Shown: positions 27,804 through 37,964, counted from the first letter of the stretch. The stretch is 64,000 nucleotides of DNA from Acidobacteriota bacterium (GCA_022828085.1 JAJEIY010000054.1:1-64000); one strand, 5' to 3'. A program made the numbers and translations. The notes: generated from the sequence alone by a model not told the origin.

Positions 27804-28559
27804 TCAGGCCAGCGCGCGGACGGCGACTCCGGCCGCTTCGAGCCGGCGCCGGACGGTGCGGGCGTTGTCGAGCGCCGCCGGGTTGTCGCCGTGGAGGCAG
27901 AGGGTCTCGGCGGCCACCGGCACCTCGGTCCCGTCGTGCGCGATCACCGTTCCCTGCGCGATCGCCACCGCCTGCGCGGCGGCCTTTTCGGGATCGTGGA
28001 TGACCGAACCCGGAATCCGCCGCGACTGGAGCGTGCCGTCCGGGTTGTAGACCCGGTCCGCGAACGCCTCGCCGGCGAAGCGGAGCCCCTCGGCTTCGGC
28101 GGCCGCGCGCATCGTGGCCGCGGTGGCGAGCCCCACGAAGACGAGACTCCGGTCCGCCCGGGCCACCGCGCGGGCGAGCGCCGCTGACAGCTTCGGATCG
28201 CCGACCGCCTGGTTGTAGAGGGCGCCGTGCGGCTTCACGTGCACCATCCGGCCGTTCCGGGAGCGGACGAAGGCGGCGAGCGCCCCCACCTGGTAGAGGA
28301 CGTCGGCCTCGACCTCGTCCGGCGGCGCCTGGATGGGCCGGCGGCCGAAGCCCCGCAGGTCGTGGTGGCCGGGATGCGCCCCGACGGCGACCCCCTTCTC
28401 CATCGCCATCCCCACGGTGCGGTCCATGATCACCGGATCGCCGGCGTGGAAGCCGCACGCCACGTTCGCCGAGGTGACGATCTCGAGGATCTCCTCGTCG
28501 CATCCGAGGTCGTAATTGCCGAAGCTTTCGCCCATGTCGCAGTTGAGGTCGATGCGCAT
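27804..28559 (-). CDS. pxpA: 5-oxoprolinase subunit A (PxpA, LamB/YcsF family)
   Basis: A 251-residue TIM-barrel-like protein with family hallmarks DLNCDMGESFG (4-14), ANVACGFHAGDP (31-42), GAHPGHHDLRGFGRR and KPHGALYNQA. It acts with the PxpBC protein to open 5-oxoproline to glutamate using ATP. It is the first gene of the two-gene unit. Confidence 0.95.
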   Translation of the reverse strand: MRIDLNCDMGESFGNYDLGCDEEILEIVTSANVACGFHAGDPVIMDRTVGMAMEKGVAVGAHPGHHDLRGFGRRPIQAPPDEVEADVLYQVGALAAFVRSRNGRMVHVKPHGALYNQAVGDPKLSAALARAVARADRSLVFVGLATAATMRAAAEAEGLRFAGEAFADRVYNPDGTLQSRRIPGSVIHDPEKAAAQAVAIAQGTVIAHDGTEVPVAAETLCLHGDNPAALDNARTVRRRLEAAGVAVRALA

Positions 28560-28579
28560 GGGCCGATTGTATGGAAGGA

Positions 28580-28620
28580 GGGAGCGCCGGCAGGAGCGCC
28601 GGTCTTCAGACCGGCATCGC
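28580..28620. repeat. Dispersed palindromic repeat, single copy
   Basis: One copy, GGAGCGCCGGTCTTCAGACCGGCATCG, in the region between the divergent pxpA and bTHX genes, preceded by a partial GGAGCGCCGGCA. Unusually for this repeat, it lies in front of genes on both sides. Confidence 0.7.
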
Positions 28621-28729
28621 CGACCAACGGGAGGCGAAACTCCCGACCTCGATCTCCCTCATCGCCCCACCTGGCCGAAGACGGAGCAACACCCCCATCC
28701 CCCGTACAGCCCCGTTACAATCCCACGCC

Positions 28730-28816
28730 ATGGGTAAAGGTGATCGCCGAACCAAGCGCGGCAAGATCTTCCAGGGCACGACCGGGAAGCGTCGGCCGAA
28801 GCGGCGCAAGAAGTAG
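28730..28816 (+). CDS. 30S ribosomal protein bTHX
   Basis: A 28-residue very basic peptide, MGKGDRRTKRGKIFQGTTGK plus a Lys/Arg tail. It closely matches Thermus Thx, a small peptide buried in the head of the 30S subunit. It is too short for most gene callers. It lies 6 bases before the methyltransferase start, so the two may share a message. Confidence 0.92.
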   Translation: MGKGDRRTKRGKIFQGTTGKRRPKRRKK

Positions 28817-28821
28817 TTGGC

Positions 28822-29733
28822 GTGCCCGCCTCGGGCGGCGTCCTTCGCTATCTGAAGGCCAAGGGCTCGGTCGACGCGCGGTCGGTCAATCTGCAGGTGC
28901 GGGAGGCGTGCGTACGCGCGCTCGCCGAGCTTCCGGCGGACCGCCCGCTGCGGGTGCTCGAACTCGGAGGCGGCGCCGGAGGCGCGTTCCGCTACTGGAT
29001 GTCACTGCTGGTCCCGTTCCGGCGGGTGGAATTCACCGCGACCGACCGGGACGGCGAGCTGCTCGAGGCCTACCGGGAGGCGGTCGCCTCGCTGGCCGGC
29101 GAGCTGGGATTCCCGGTGGCCGGCGACCAGCCGGACCGCCTCCGCATCGAAGACGGCGAGCGGGTGATCGACCTTCGCCTCCGCAGGGTCGTGGCGCCGG
29201 AAGGATTCCCGAGGGAGGACGAGGGGTCGTTCGACCTCATGGTCGCCCAGTCCTTCTGGGACCTCGTGCCGCCGGGGACGGCGCCCGCCCTCGGGAGGCA
29301 CCTGCTCGCTCCGGGCGGCCTCTTCTACGCCACGCTCACCTTCAGCGGGGGGACCCGCTTCGCGCCGCCGCACGAGCTGGACCGCCAGCTCCTCCACTGT
29401 TACCACGCGAGCATGGGGGGCGAGCGCGGCGGAGACCCCTACGCCGGGGAGCGCCTCCTCGGCCATGTCCGCATGCCGGGGTCGGGTTTTTCGGAGCTCG
29501 CCACCGGGCGCTCCGACTGGAGGGTGATTCCCACGGACGAGGGCTACCCGGCTGACGAGAAGTTCTTCCTGCTGACCGTGCTCGGGTTCATCGAGAAGGA
29601 ACTCCTCACCTCGACGGAAGTCCGGGACGACCAGCTGCACTGGTGGACCGGGATCCGGCGCCGGCAGCTCGCGGAAGGCCAGCTCTCCTACACCGCCCGG
29701 CAGCAGGACCTCGTCGCGCGGCGCGACGGTTAG
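28822..29733 (+). CDS. SAM-dependent methyltransferase-like protein
   Basis: A 303-residue Rossmann-fold protein with motif I VLELGGGAGGAFRYW (about 44-58), motif II FTATDRDGELL (about 71-81) and DLMVAQSFWDLVPP (about 137-150) for motif IV. The second half (about 165-303) does not match a family I know. A GTG start was chosen. It is convergent with ispG, with only 3 bases between the stops. Confidence 0.78.
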   Translation: MPASGGVLRYLKAKGSVDARSVNLQVREACVRALAELPADRPLRVLELGGGAGGAFRYWMSLLVPFRRVEFTATDRDGELLEAYREAVASLAGELGFPVAGDQPDRLRIEDGERVIDLRLRRVVAPEGFPREDEGSFDLMVAQSFWDLVPPGTAPALGRHLLAPGGLFYATLTFSGGTRFAPPHELDRQLLHCYHASMGGERGGDPYAGERLLGHVRMPGSGFSELATGRSDWRVIPTDEGYPADEKFFLLTVLGFIEKELLTSTEVRDDQLHWWTGIRRRQLAEGQLSYTARQQDLVARRDG

Positions 29734-29736
29734 CGG

Positions 29737-30876
29737 CTAGTTCGCGGGCGCGCGGTCCGCGATCAGCCGGTCCACCTCGACCTTGAGCCGGTCGAGGATC
29801 CGGTCGTAGGGGTAGGCGCCGAGCGACTCCGGGCCCTTCTTCAGGTTCACGAACGCCGGGCCGCACCAGAGCCCGAGGTCGGCGTCGTCGGTCTCGCCGG
29901 GGCCGTTCACCCGGCAGCCCATGACCGCGATGGTGATCGCGTGCCGCTCGGCGTAGCGGGTCATCTCCCGGACGTCCTCGGCGAGCTCGATGAACTTCTC
30001 GTTCTCGACGCGCGAGCAGGAGGGGCAGGAGATGATGTTCAGCTTGTCCTTCGGGAACTCGGGGACCGAGCGGAAGCGGCCGTTCGCGATGTCGGTGAGG
30101 ATCTGGTGGCCCGCCGTCACCTCTTCGGGCTTCCGGGGGTTCGGGAGGGTGAGCGAGACCCGCACGGTGTCGCCGATGCCCCGGCTGACGAGCTGCTCGA
30201 AGGCGATCCGGGTCTTGATGACCCCCTCGGGGGGCATCCCGGCCTCGGTGACCCCGAGGTGGAGCGGCACGTCGGGCCGTTCGCCGGCGAAGCGGCGGTT
30301 CCCCTCGATCACGTTGGCGGGATCGGAATCCTTGAGGGACACCACGTAGCGGGTGAACCCCAGCCTGTCGAGCATCTCGCAGTGCTCGGCGGCCGACTGC
30401 ACCATCGCCCCGACCGGGTCGTCGTGGAAGCGGTCCTGGTGCGCCGGGTCCATGGAGCCGCAGTTCACCCCGATGCGGATCGCGCAGTCGTGCTCCCCGG
30501 CGACCCCGGCGAGGTACTTCACCTTGTCGGCGACCGGCCGCGAGGTCTCGTGGTGCCAGAGGTGGCCCGGGTTGTAGCGGATCTTGTCCACGTGGGGGGC
30601 GACGGTCTCGGCGAGCCGGTAGCTCTCCTGGAGGTCCACGGCGAGGTTGGCGGTGGTGCGCTTCCGGACCTCGGCGAGGGCCTCGACGTCCTTTTTGCTG
30701 TCCACCGCGATGCGGACGATCCCCGCCCCGGCTTCGCGGAGCGCCTCGGCCTGGGCGGAGGTCGCCTCCACGTCCTGGGTGTGGGTGGCGCACATGCTCT
30801 GCACCACGATCGGCTGGTGGTCGCCGACCGTGACGTTCCCGACCCGGACCCGGCGGGTGGGATTCCGCTCCGTCAT
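29737..30876 (-). CDS. ispG: IspG, HMBPP synthase
   Basis: A 379-residue 4-hydroxy-3-methylbut-2-enyl-diphosphate synthase (GcpE), the next-to-last enzyme of the MEP isoprenoid pathway. The N-terminal TIM barrel starts [21 protein letters not shown]. The 4Fe-4S site is in the C-terminal part: CPSC near 275, then GCRVNGPGE with its cysteine and glutamate. It depends on the Fe-S assembly encoded upstream. The longer frame beyond ATG 30876 is not supported. Confidence 0.96.
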   Translation of the reverse strand: MTERNPTRRVRVGNVTVGDHQPIVVQSMCATHTQDVEATSAQAEALREAGAGIVRIAVDSKKDVEALAEVRKRTTANLAVDLQESYRLAETVAPHVDKIRYNPGHLWHHETSRPVADKVKYLAGVAGEHDCAIRIGVNCGSMDPAHQDRFHDDPVGAMVQSAAEHCEMLDRLGFTRYVVSLKDSDPANVIEGNRRFAGERPDVPLHLGVTEAGMPPEGVIKTRIAFEQLVSRGIGDTVRVSLTLPNPRKPEEVTAGHQILTDIANGRFRSVPEFPKDKLNIISCPSCSRVENEKFIELAEDVREMTRYAERHAITIAVMGCRVNGPGETDDADLGLWCGPAFVNLKKGPESLGAYPYDRILDRLKVEVDRLIADRAPAN

Positions 30877-30931
30877 GGGTGGAATGTTAGGCGGGTCGGC
30901 GTAGGATTGCCCGCTCAGGAGCCCGACGCCC

Positions 30932-32059
30932 ATGAAGTTCGAACCGTTCGTGATGGAACGCTGCCTCTGCCGGTGGGAGAACACCGTCCGGCTGAACATC
31001 TCGGAGAGCGGGGTCCACCCGCTGACCTTCGCCGAGCTGACGGACGGTGCGGACCTCGGAGACACCCTGCTCGGCTACACCCAGTCGAACGGCACGATCC
31101 CGCTGCGCGAGCGGATCGCGGCGCTCTACCCGGGATCGAACGTGGACCAGATCCTGGTGACCACCGGCACCGCCGAGGCCAACTTCCTCTCGGCCCTGAC
31201 CACCCTGTCGCCCGGCGACGAGGTGGTGGCGATGATCCCGAACTACATGCAGATCATCGGGGCGTGCCGCTCGCTCGGCGCCCGCGTCATCCCCTTCCCG
31301 CTGGTTGAGGAGAACGGCTGGCGGCCCGACCTCGACGCGCTCGACGCCGCGGTCAGCGACCGGACGAAGATGATCCTCGTCTGCAACCCGAACAACCCGA
31401 GCGGCGCGGTGCTGACCGAGTCCGAGATGGACCGGATCGTGGCGGCCGCCGAGCGCTCCGGCGCCTGGCTCCTCGCCGACGAGGTCTACCGCGGCGCTGA
31501 ACTGAGCGGCGAGGAGTGCCCGACCTTCTGGGGCCGGACCGACCGGATCCTGCTGAACGCCGGTCTGTCCAAGGCGTTCGGGCTACCTGGTTTGCGCGTG
31601 GGCTGGACCGTCACCACCGAGGAGAAGGCCACCGAACTCTGGGGCCACCGCGACTACAGCAGCCTCGCGCTGAGCGCCATGTCCGACCGGCTGGCCCAGA
31701 TCGCCCTCGACAAGCGCCCGCAGATCCTCGAACGCACCCGCGGCATCATCCGCCGCCAGCTCCCCGTGGTCGTCGACTGGATCCGCTCCCACGAGAGCCA
31801 CCCCGTGCGCCTGACCTGGACCCCACCGGTCGCCGGCGCCATCGCCGCGGTCCGCTACCACCACCCCATCGGCTCCGAGGACCTCATCGAGCGCCTCCGC
31901 ATCGAGCGCAGCCTCCTCGTCGTCCCCGCCCACCACTTCGAGCTCGACGGCTTCCTCCGCATCGGCTTCGGCGCCGAACCCGAGGTCCTCACCGAGAGCC
32001 TCGCCATCATCAGCGACATGCTCGCCACGGTGGCCGCCGAAACCGCAGTCGCCGCATAG
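30932..32059 (+). CDS. Class I/II PLP aminotransferase
   Basis: A 375-residue fold-type I PLP enzyme with PLP lysine K214 in [24 protein letters not shown] at 152-158 and LADEVYRG near 181-188 supply other PLP contacts. It resembles the group that includes capreomycidine synthase (VioD) and unassigned aminotransferases of this kind. Divergent from ispG with 55 bases between, so both promoters are in that gap. Substrate unknown. Confidence 0.88.
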   Translation: MKFEPFVMERCLCRWENTVRLNISESGVHPLTFAELTDGADLGDTLLGYTQSNGTIPLRERIAALYPGSNVDQILVTTGTAEANFLSALTTLSPGDEVVAMIPNYMQIIGACRSLGARVIPFPLVEENGWRPDLDALDAAVSDRTKMILVCNPNNPSGAVLTESEMDRIVAAAERSGAWLLADEVYRGAELSGEECPTFWGRTDRILLNAGLSKAFGLPGLRVGWTVTTEEKATELWGHRDYSSLALSAMSDRLAQIALDKRPQILERTRGIIRRQLPVVVDWIRSHESHPVRLTWTPPVAGAIAAVRYHHPIGSEDLIERLRIERSLLVVPAHHFELDGFLRIGFGAEPEVLTESLAIISDMLATVAAETAVAA

Positions 32060-32109
32060 AGGGCCGAAAGCCCACAACCGCAGCTCCTCCACCAAGCACG
32101 ACGGCGGAA

Positions 32110-32250
32110 ACGGCTTGGAACGCCGGTCTCCGACCGGCACGCGGGCCACAGGCCCGCAACCACACCCCCTCCACCGCGCCGCACGGCGGCAACCGCTTGG
32201 ACCGCCCACCTCCGGTCGGCACGCGGGCCGGAAGCCCGCAGTTACGTAGC
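32110..32250. repeat. Dispersed palindromic repeat, two tandem copies
   Basis: Two copies about 80 bases apart: CGGCTTGGAACGCCGGTCTCCGACCGGCACGCGGGCC, then a diverged CGCTTGGACCGCCCACCTCCGGTCGGCACGCGGGCC. Each is followed by a second hairpin (GCGGGCC...GGCCCGC). They lie behind the aminotransferase. Confidence 0.75.
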
Positions 32251-32319
32251 GTTACTCAGCGAAACCGAAAAAACGCCTGCAGCGGAAGTCAGGAACCAGA
32301 CCGGGGACCGGCCGAGGCG

Positions 32320-32676
32320 TCACTTGACCCTTCCCTTGATGAACCGATCAAGCATCATCAGTCCAACCCCGCTACCAACGACCGCCGCCGCGGTACGGGC
32401 CCCGTAGTGGGCCAAAAGGACCGCTGCCACGAGCAGGGCGATCCACACCAGCAAGCCGCCGATGAGCCCCACTCTTTCCAGAAAGTGCCGGTTCCGATGC
32501 TCGGCTTCGGCCATCGAGACGATTCTCTCGGCCGCGCCCGGAAGGACTGTCTCGTATTTCTCCAGTTGCCCCGCCGTGGGCAACGGTCCTTCGTACCGGG
32601 CAACGACTGTCGTCCGGTTCCGTGGCCTATTGAGGGTTCCGGACGACGCGCCCCTTGGCCTGCCTACTCTCTTCAT
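32320..32676 (-). CDS. DUF2335-type membrane protein
   Basis: A 118-residue protein with the DUF2335 start YEGPLPTAGQLEKYETVLPGAAERIVSMAE split here over about 28-57, then two close membrane helices (about 70-105) and a short basic end. DUF2335 proteins are common, of unknown function, and frequently found in mobile or variable regions. It is convergent with the repeats and lies beside citrate synthase on the same strand. Confidence 0.82.
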   Translation of the reverse strand: MKRVGRPRGASSGTLNRPRNRTTVVARYEGPLPTAGQLEKYETVLPGAAERIVSMAEAEHRNRHFLERVGLIGGLLVWIALLVAAVLLAHYGARTAAAVVGSGVGLMMLDRFIKGRVK

Positions 32677-32827
32677 GCCCCAGCACTACCCAAAAATCGC
32701 GACCGAGTCTCTCCAGGTCCTTTCGGAAGGCGTCTCGATCGGATCTCCTGATCTCATCCGCAAAGATCGTTGGACACAGGTGTATCCGGGACATTCCACT
32801 GAGAATGACCGCTAGCTTTTCTTTCAT
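32627..32827 (-). CDS. Small hypothetical protein overlapping the DUF2335 gene
   Basis: A 66-codon frame overlapping the 5' end of the DUF2335 gene by 50 bases. Residues about 25-50 (EIRRSDRDAFRKDLERLGRD) are charged and helical; the composition is plausible for a protein. No family recognised. It could be a leader, a genuine small gene or chance. Confidence 0.35.
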   Translation of the reverse strand: MKEKLAVILSGMSRIHLCPTIFADEIRRSDRDAFRKDLERLGRDFWVVLGHEESRQAKGRVVRNPQ

Positions 32828-32905
32828 TTCATCCAGACGGTTCGGTCCTGGATTCTAGCGTCACCAGGGTGCCAGTCAGGGCCGCAACACCGAACCCGAA
32901 GTCGC

Positions 32906-34210
<1,305 letters not shown>

Positions 34211-34293
34211 GGGGGCGTAATTTTATCGGTGATCATGCGGAATCCGATGCCGGAAAAACGGCCCCAGCCGCGGCCTTCCGCGGGACCAGCGTG

Positions 34294-35451
34294 ATGGGCG
34301 GGCAGCGGTTCGCCGACGTCGCCATCGTGGGGGGCGGGGTGATGGGCGCATCCATCGCGGCGCACCTCGTGGAACGGAAGGCCGGCCGGGTGGTGGTCTT
34401 CGAGCGCGAGGACCTCCTCGGCACGGGTTCGACCGCGAAGGCGGCCGGTGGCGTGCGGCTTCAGTTCACCACCGCGGCGAACGTGGCGCTCTCGCGGTAC
34501 TCCATCGAGGAGATCCGGAACTTCGAGGAACGCACCGGAGTGGACGCGGATTTCGTGCAGTACGGCTACCTGTTCCTGCTGAACTCGGAAGCGGATCTCA
34601 GGCGGTTCACCGAGACCGCGAAGGTGCAGCGGGCGCTCGGGGCCCCGGTGGAGGTGATCACCCCGGAGGAGGCCGAGCGGATCCTGCCGGGCATCCGGAC
34701 GGAGGACCTGGTCGGGGCGACCTTCTGCGGCGAGGACGGGGTTGCGACCCCTGCGGCGCTGGTGTCCGGGTACGGGTCCTTGGCGCGCCGGGGCGGCGCG
34801 GAGCTCAGGCGCGGGTGCGAGGTGACCGCGGTGACGGCGCTTCCGGGAGGAGGGTTTTCGCTGGTGGCAGGCGGGGAACGGTGGGAGTGCGACTGGCTCG
34901 TGAACGCCGCGGGTCCGTGGGCTGCCCAGGTGGGGGACTTACTCGGGGTGGACGTGCCCGTCTCCCCGGTGCGGCGTCAGTTCTTCACGACGGAACCCAT
35001 GTCGTGGGTGCGCGAGGACATGCCGCTGACGATCGATTGGGGGACCGGGGCGTACATGCACCTTCACAGCGGAGGGATGCTGATCGGCGACTCGGACCCG
35101 AACGAGCCGCCCGGGTTCTCACAGACCCCGGACCTCGACCACCTTGCCCAGGTGTGGGAAAACGCCGCTTGGCGGCTGCCCCGGGTCGAAGAGGCGTCCA
35201 TGAAGGCCGCGCACGCGGGTCTTTACGAGGTGTCACCCGACCACAACGCGATCCTGGGCCCGGTCCCGGAGGTGCCCCGTTTCGTGCTGGCAAACGGGTT
35301 CTCGGGCCACGGGATGCAGCACGCCCCGGCGGTGGGCCGGGCGACTTCCGAAGTGATCGTGGATGGGGAGTCGCGGACGCTGGATATCAGCGCGTTTTCG
35401 GTGGCGCGGTTTGAGGGTGGGGTGGGTATTCCTGAAGGCAATGTGATCTGA
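34294..35451 (+). CDS. FAD-dependent oxidoreductase of the DAO family
   Basis: A 385-residue DAO-type flavoprotein with the dinucleotide-binding motif VAIVGGGVMGASIAAHL near the start, TGSTAKAAGGVRLQF for FAD contact, and the C-terminal NGFSGHGMQHAPAVGR signature of sarcosine oxidase/dehydrogenase and D-amino acid oxidase relatives. Likely oxidises a secondary or D-amino acid; the exact substrate cannot be read. The start is ATG 34294 or GTG 34291. It is divergent from citrate synthase. Confidence 0.88.
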   Translation: MGGQRFADVAIVGGGVMGASIAAHLVERKAGRVVVFEREDLLGTGSTAKAAGGVRLQFTTAANVALSRYSIEEIRNFEERTGVDADFVQYGYLFLLNSEADLRRFTETAKVQRALGAPVEVITPEEAERILPGIRTEDLVGATFCGEDGVATPAALVSGYGSLARRGGAELRRGCEVTAVTALPGGGFSLVAGGERWECDWLVNAAGPWAAQVGDLLGVDVPVSPVRRQFFTTEPMSWVREDMPLTIDWGTGAYMHLHSGGMLIGDSDPNEPPGFSQTPDLDHLAQVWENAAWRLPRVEEASMKAAHAGLYEVSPDHNAILGPVPEVPRFVLANGFSGHGMQHAPAVGRATSEVIVDGESRTLDISAFSVARFEGGVGIPEGNVI

Positions 35452-35489
35452 GGTCAGCATTCCCGGCCCCTGAATCACGATGGTGTGGC

Positions 35490-35765
35490 GCATCAGCTCG
35501 CGCCCTGCTCCGTGAAGGCAAGCGGGAGAGACCGCCGCCCTCCCCAACTTGACATCACAGATCGTGATCTCAAGTTGTCGAACTCCTGCCGCGTGAGTTG
35601 GAACATGAAGTCGGGGGGGGGGACGGCCCGGGTTACGGCTGACGGCCTGCACCAGCGCCCGAGTCTCCACCCCGTAGAGCACCGCAAGGTCCTGATCGAG
35701 CATGACTCGGTGGCCACGGAGCAATCGAATGCCCCGCGCGATCCGCGCCGCCGGGACAGCCGGTT
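35490..35765 (-). pseudogene. ORF6N-domain gene remnant, frameshifted
   Basis: One frame reads [20 protein letters not shown] and a second continues [18 protein letters not shown] to AFTEQG. Together they make a normal ORF6N domain (DNA-binding, common in phage and mobile DNA). The break falls on a run of ten G at about 35613-35622. The gene then stops soon after TEQG, where intact relatives continue. It is a remnant, though one of the two defects could be a sequencing error. Confidence 0.8.
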
Positions 35766-35783
35766 CCGTGCGCTCGGCGGTGC

Positions 35784-36878
35784 TTACTGGTCCGCTGCGT
35801 CCTTTACCCGGTACGCCTGCTCGGGGTGCCGGGGGCGATCCGGATACAGGCGCACCAGAACGCCGTTCTTGACCAAGGGGTTGAGGTGGCGCCTCGTGAG
35901 GTTGCGGGGCTCGACCCCCAGGAGCAGCGCGAGATCGGCGGACGTGGTCGAGCCCCGTTCCTTGACGATGTCGAGGATGAGTGGCCAGAGGACGTTCTTG
36001 CGTGTCTTCGGGCGGAGCGCGTTGATCCCCGCCTGCAGGTACCAGGGGAGTTTCTGGAGTTCCGCAGAGCGGCGACGCTCGGCGGCCGAAGGCGCGGGAG
36101 ACGGGTGGTCGGGATTTGCCATGCGGCTCTCACCACCACCCGGCAGGGAGGGTTGGCTCTCCTCGTTGGAGGGCTCGGCGGGATCGGTTTCCGGCCGTGA
36201 CGGAGCTTCCCCGGTCTCCGGAATCGGTTCCTTTGGTTTCTCGGCCTCGTCGGCCGGCGGCTCCGGTGGCGGTACGGAAGCTTCGGGCTCCGGTTCGGCC
36301 CGCGGCTTCCGGAGTCTCCGGCGCGGGACAGGCACGATGCGACGCCCGGATCCGGCGCCCTCTTCGTCCGCCGCGGGTCGGGCCCGGGATCGCACCCGGT
36401 CCGGGAGCAGCGTTCGGACTCGGGCTACCGCGTCCCCGATGGCCGCCACGCCCTTCGCCGTCCGAGCGGTCCGGACGCTCCAGTCACGGGCCTTCCCGGC
36501 GCCCTCAACGACGGCTCGGCCCGCCCGGCCGACTCGGCCGTTCCCCTTTCGCCACTCCCTTCCGATGTCCGCGGCATGACCTCCGATCTCCGCCGCGACT
36601 TCCGCCGCGCGCGCCACCTTGCGCGCTCCCTGGGCGCCGCGCTCCGCCAGCTCCATTGCCCGGCGGGCAGCGGGAACGGCGTTCTTCGCCGCCCACGTCC
36701 GGAAGGCGCGCCACCACTTGGCGAACTGTCGGAACCAGAGCCGGACGCCGCGCAGCCAGGGACGATGCTTGCGGAGCCAGGCCCGGATCGCCTCGAGTCC
36801 GGGCGGGGTCTCGTCGGGGCCGAGTTCGTGTGTTGGCTCGGAAGCGGGTTCCCGGGAATTGAGATTCAGGGTCTGCAC
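35784..36878 (-). CDS. Uncharacterised protein with C-terminal winged helix
   Basis: A 364-residue protein. Residues 20-110 are helical and basic/aromatic, 160-260 are a Pro/Glu-rich disordered linker, and about 275-360 look like a winged helix (STTSADLALLLGVEPRNLTR, then HLNPLVKNGVLVRLYPD). A methionine at about 253 could start a shorter 112-residue form. The start is GTG at 36878. Directly upstream are an AT-rich stretch and a 32-bp repeat array, so it may bind them. No family recognised. A replication or partition initiator is possible but unproven. Confidence 0.7.
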   Translation of the reverse strand: MQTLNLNSREPASEPTHELGPDETPPGLEAIRAWLRKHRPWLRGVRLWFRQFAKWWRAFRTWAAKNAVPAARRAMELAERGAQGARKVARAAEVAAEIGGHAADIGREWRKGNGRVGRAGRAVVEGAGKARDWSVRTARTAKGVAAIGDAVARVRTLLPDRVRSRARPAADEEGAGSGRRIVPVPRRRLRKPRAEPEPEASVPPPEPPADEAEKPKEPIPETGEAPSRPETDPAEPSNEESQPSLPGGGESRMANPDHPSPAPSAAERRRSAELQKLPWYLQAGINALRPKTRKNVLWPLILDIVKERGSTTSADLALLLGVEPRNLTRRHLNPLVKNGVLVRLYPDRPRHPEQAYRVKDAADQ

Positions 36879-37009
36879 GGCGACCCGACCCTACTCGGTT
36901 TCTGTACGGACTATGAATCGATTATCAACCGATTTTGTATCTGGATATCTGTCACTTACAGATTCATTACATAGTCACTTACGAAACCGTTCCGTTCGTT
37001 ACGGATCGG
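36879..37009. promoter_or_regulatory. AT-rich upstream region with small repeats
   Basis: The most A/T-rich stretch of this part of the window. It holds the hairpin ATCTGT-CACTT-ACAGAT (36947-36963), a direct repeat GTCACTTAC at 36951 and 36974, and paired CGATT motifs near 36919 and 36930. On the minus strand TTGATA is a fair -35 box. It probably contains the promoter of the winged-helix gene and may be a melting site. Confidence 0.55.
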
Positions 37010-37392
37010 CATGCGTCCATTGCGGATTCGGGCGGTCGTGGCATGCGTCTGTTCCCGATTCGGTGGTCGCAGCATGCGTCCATTCCGGACTCGGTTATTC
37101 ACGCCATGCGTCAATCCGAGAGCCGGCTGAGCCCGGCATACGTCAATTCGGGACTCGGTGGAGCCCATCATGTATCGGTTCCAGAGCGGGATATCCGAGG
37201 CATGCGTCATTCCCGGAGTCGGCTGACCGTGGCATGCGTCATTCCCAGAGCCGGCTGAGACCAGCATGCGTCAATTCCGGACTCGGTGGAGCCCAGCATG
37301 TGTCAGTTCCAGAGCCGATTGGCCGAGGCATGCGTCTTTCCCAGAGTCGGCTGAGTCCGGCATACGTCAGTTTTGGAGTCGCCGTGTGCGCC
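37010..37392. repeat. Array of twelve 32-bp tandem repeats
   Basis: Units start CATGCGTC (variants CATACGTC, CATGTGTC, CATGTATC) at 37010, 37042, 37073, 37105, 37137, 37169, 37201, 37233, 37265, 37297, 37329 and 37361. Spacing is 32 bases throughout except one of 31. Consensus: CATGCGTCAATTCCGGAGTC, then GGCTGAGCCCGG. Units 4-7 resemble units 8-11 in order, giving a 128-bp higher-order repeat. Not in-frame, so not protein repeats. It lies 130 bases upstream of the winged-helix gene. Confidence 0.93.
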
Positions 37393-37395
37393 GTT

Positions 37396-37560
37396 AGGGC
37401 TTGGAGCGGTACGCCGTTCCGCTGCGCTTTGCGCAGCGGGTGCCGGTCAGAGACCGGCGTTCCAAGCCGTGTGCGCTGTCAGGGGTTGGAGCGGTGCGCC
37501 GTTCCGCTGCGCTTTGCGCAGCGGGTGCCGGTCGGAGACCGGCGTTCCAAGCCGTAGCGT
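37396..37560. repeat. Dispersed palindromic repeat, two 85-bp tandem units
   Basis: Two nearly identical units, with TTGGAGCGGT starting 85 bases apart (37401 and 37486). Each holds CCGCTGCGCTTTGCGCAGCGG and GCCGGTC(A/G)GAGACCGGCGTTCCAAGCC. This is the clearest full-length example of the repeat, in reverse orientation. It follows directly on the 32-bp array. Confidence 0.9.
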
Positions 37561-37616
37561 GACTCGAGCGCGGTAGCCCTGCGCGCCCTGGGCGCGTCGC
37601 GCCGTAGAGGACGTGT

Positions 37617-37964
37617 CTACGGGCCGGAGTTCGGCGGGGGGCGCTGCGCCATCAGCAGGGCCTCGATCCGTCCCATCCTTTCCTCGATCCGCCCGAACCG
37701 CTCGTTCATGTCGTCTTGCAGGCTGTCGATCCGCTGGTCCAGGCCGTCCAGGCGCTGGTCCACCCCATCGAGCCGACCCTTGACCTCTCCCAGCTCGCTC
37801 CGGACATCTCCCACTTCCGCCCGGAGCTCGCGTGTCTGAGCGGAGACGTGGACGGCGAACCATCCGGCGATCGAGAAGATCCCGCCCAGGAGCGCCGGAA
37901 CCAGCGCCCGTTCCACCGAGGGCGGCCGGTCCGCGCCGACCGCTCCCGCCCGTGCTTCGTTCAT
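37617..37964 (-). CDS. Small coiled-coil membrane protein
   Basis: A 115-residue protein with one membrane helix (about 20-40, ALLGGIFSIAGWFAVHV) and then a coiled coil to the end (LDGVDQRLDGLDQRIDSLQ and similar heptads). ATG at 37964 is chosen because of GGGAGAC upstream; an upstream in-frame start at 38009 exists. It belongs to the same general kind as the coiled-coil proteins at 9312 and 48037 but has the reverse order of helix and coil and no shared sequence. Confidence 0.7.
   Translation of the reverse strand: MNEARAGAVGADRPPSVERALVPALLGGIFSIAGWFAVHVSAQTRELRAEVGDVRSELGEVKGRLDGVDQRLDGLDQRIDSLQDDMNERFGRIEERMGRIEALLMAQRPPPNSGP

Noticed and set aside
28560..28729. Riboswitch or leader before bTHX
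   Set aside because: Only the dispersed palindromic repeat is visible; no known riboswitch consensus was recognised.
37010..37392. Possible CRISPR array (regular 32-bp period)
   Set aside because: There is no constant repeat alternating with unique spacers; the whole 32 bp is conserved with point changes and a 128-bp higher-order period. No cas genes are nearby.
36619..37557. Plus-strand open frame of about 312 codons through the 32-bp array
   Set aside because: 32 is not a multiple of three, so the frame reads the repeat in three phases. It also lies antisense to the winged-helix gene start and has no family signal.
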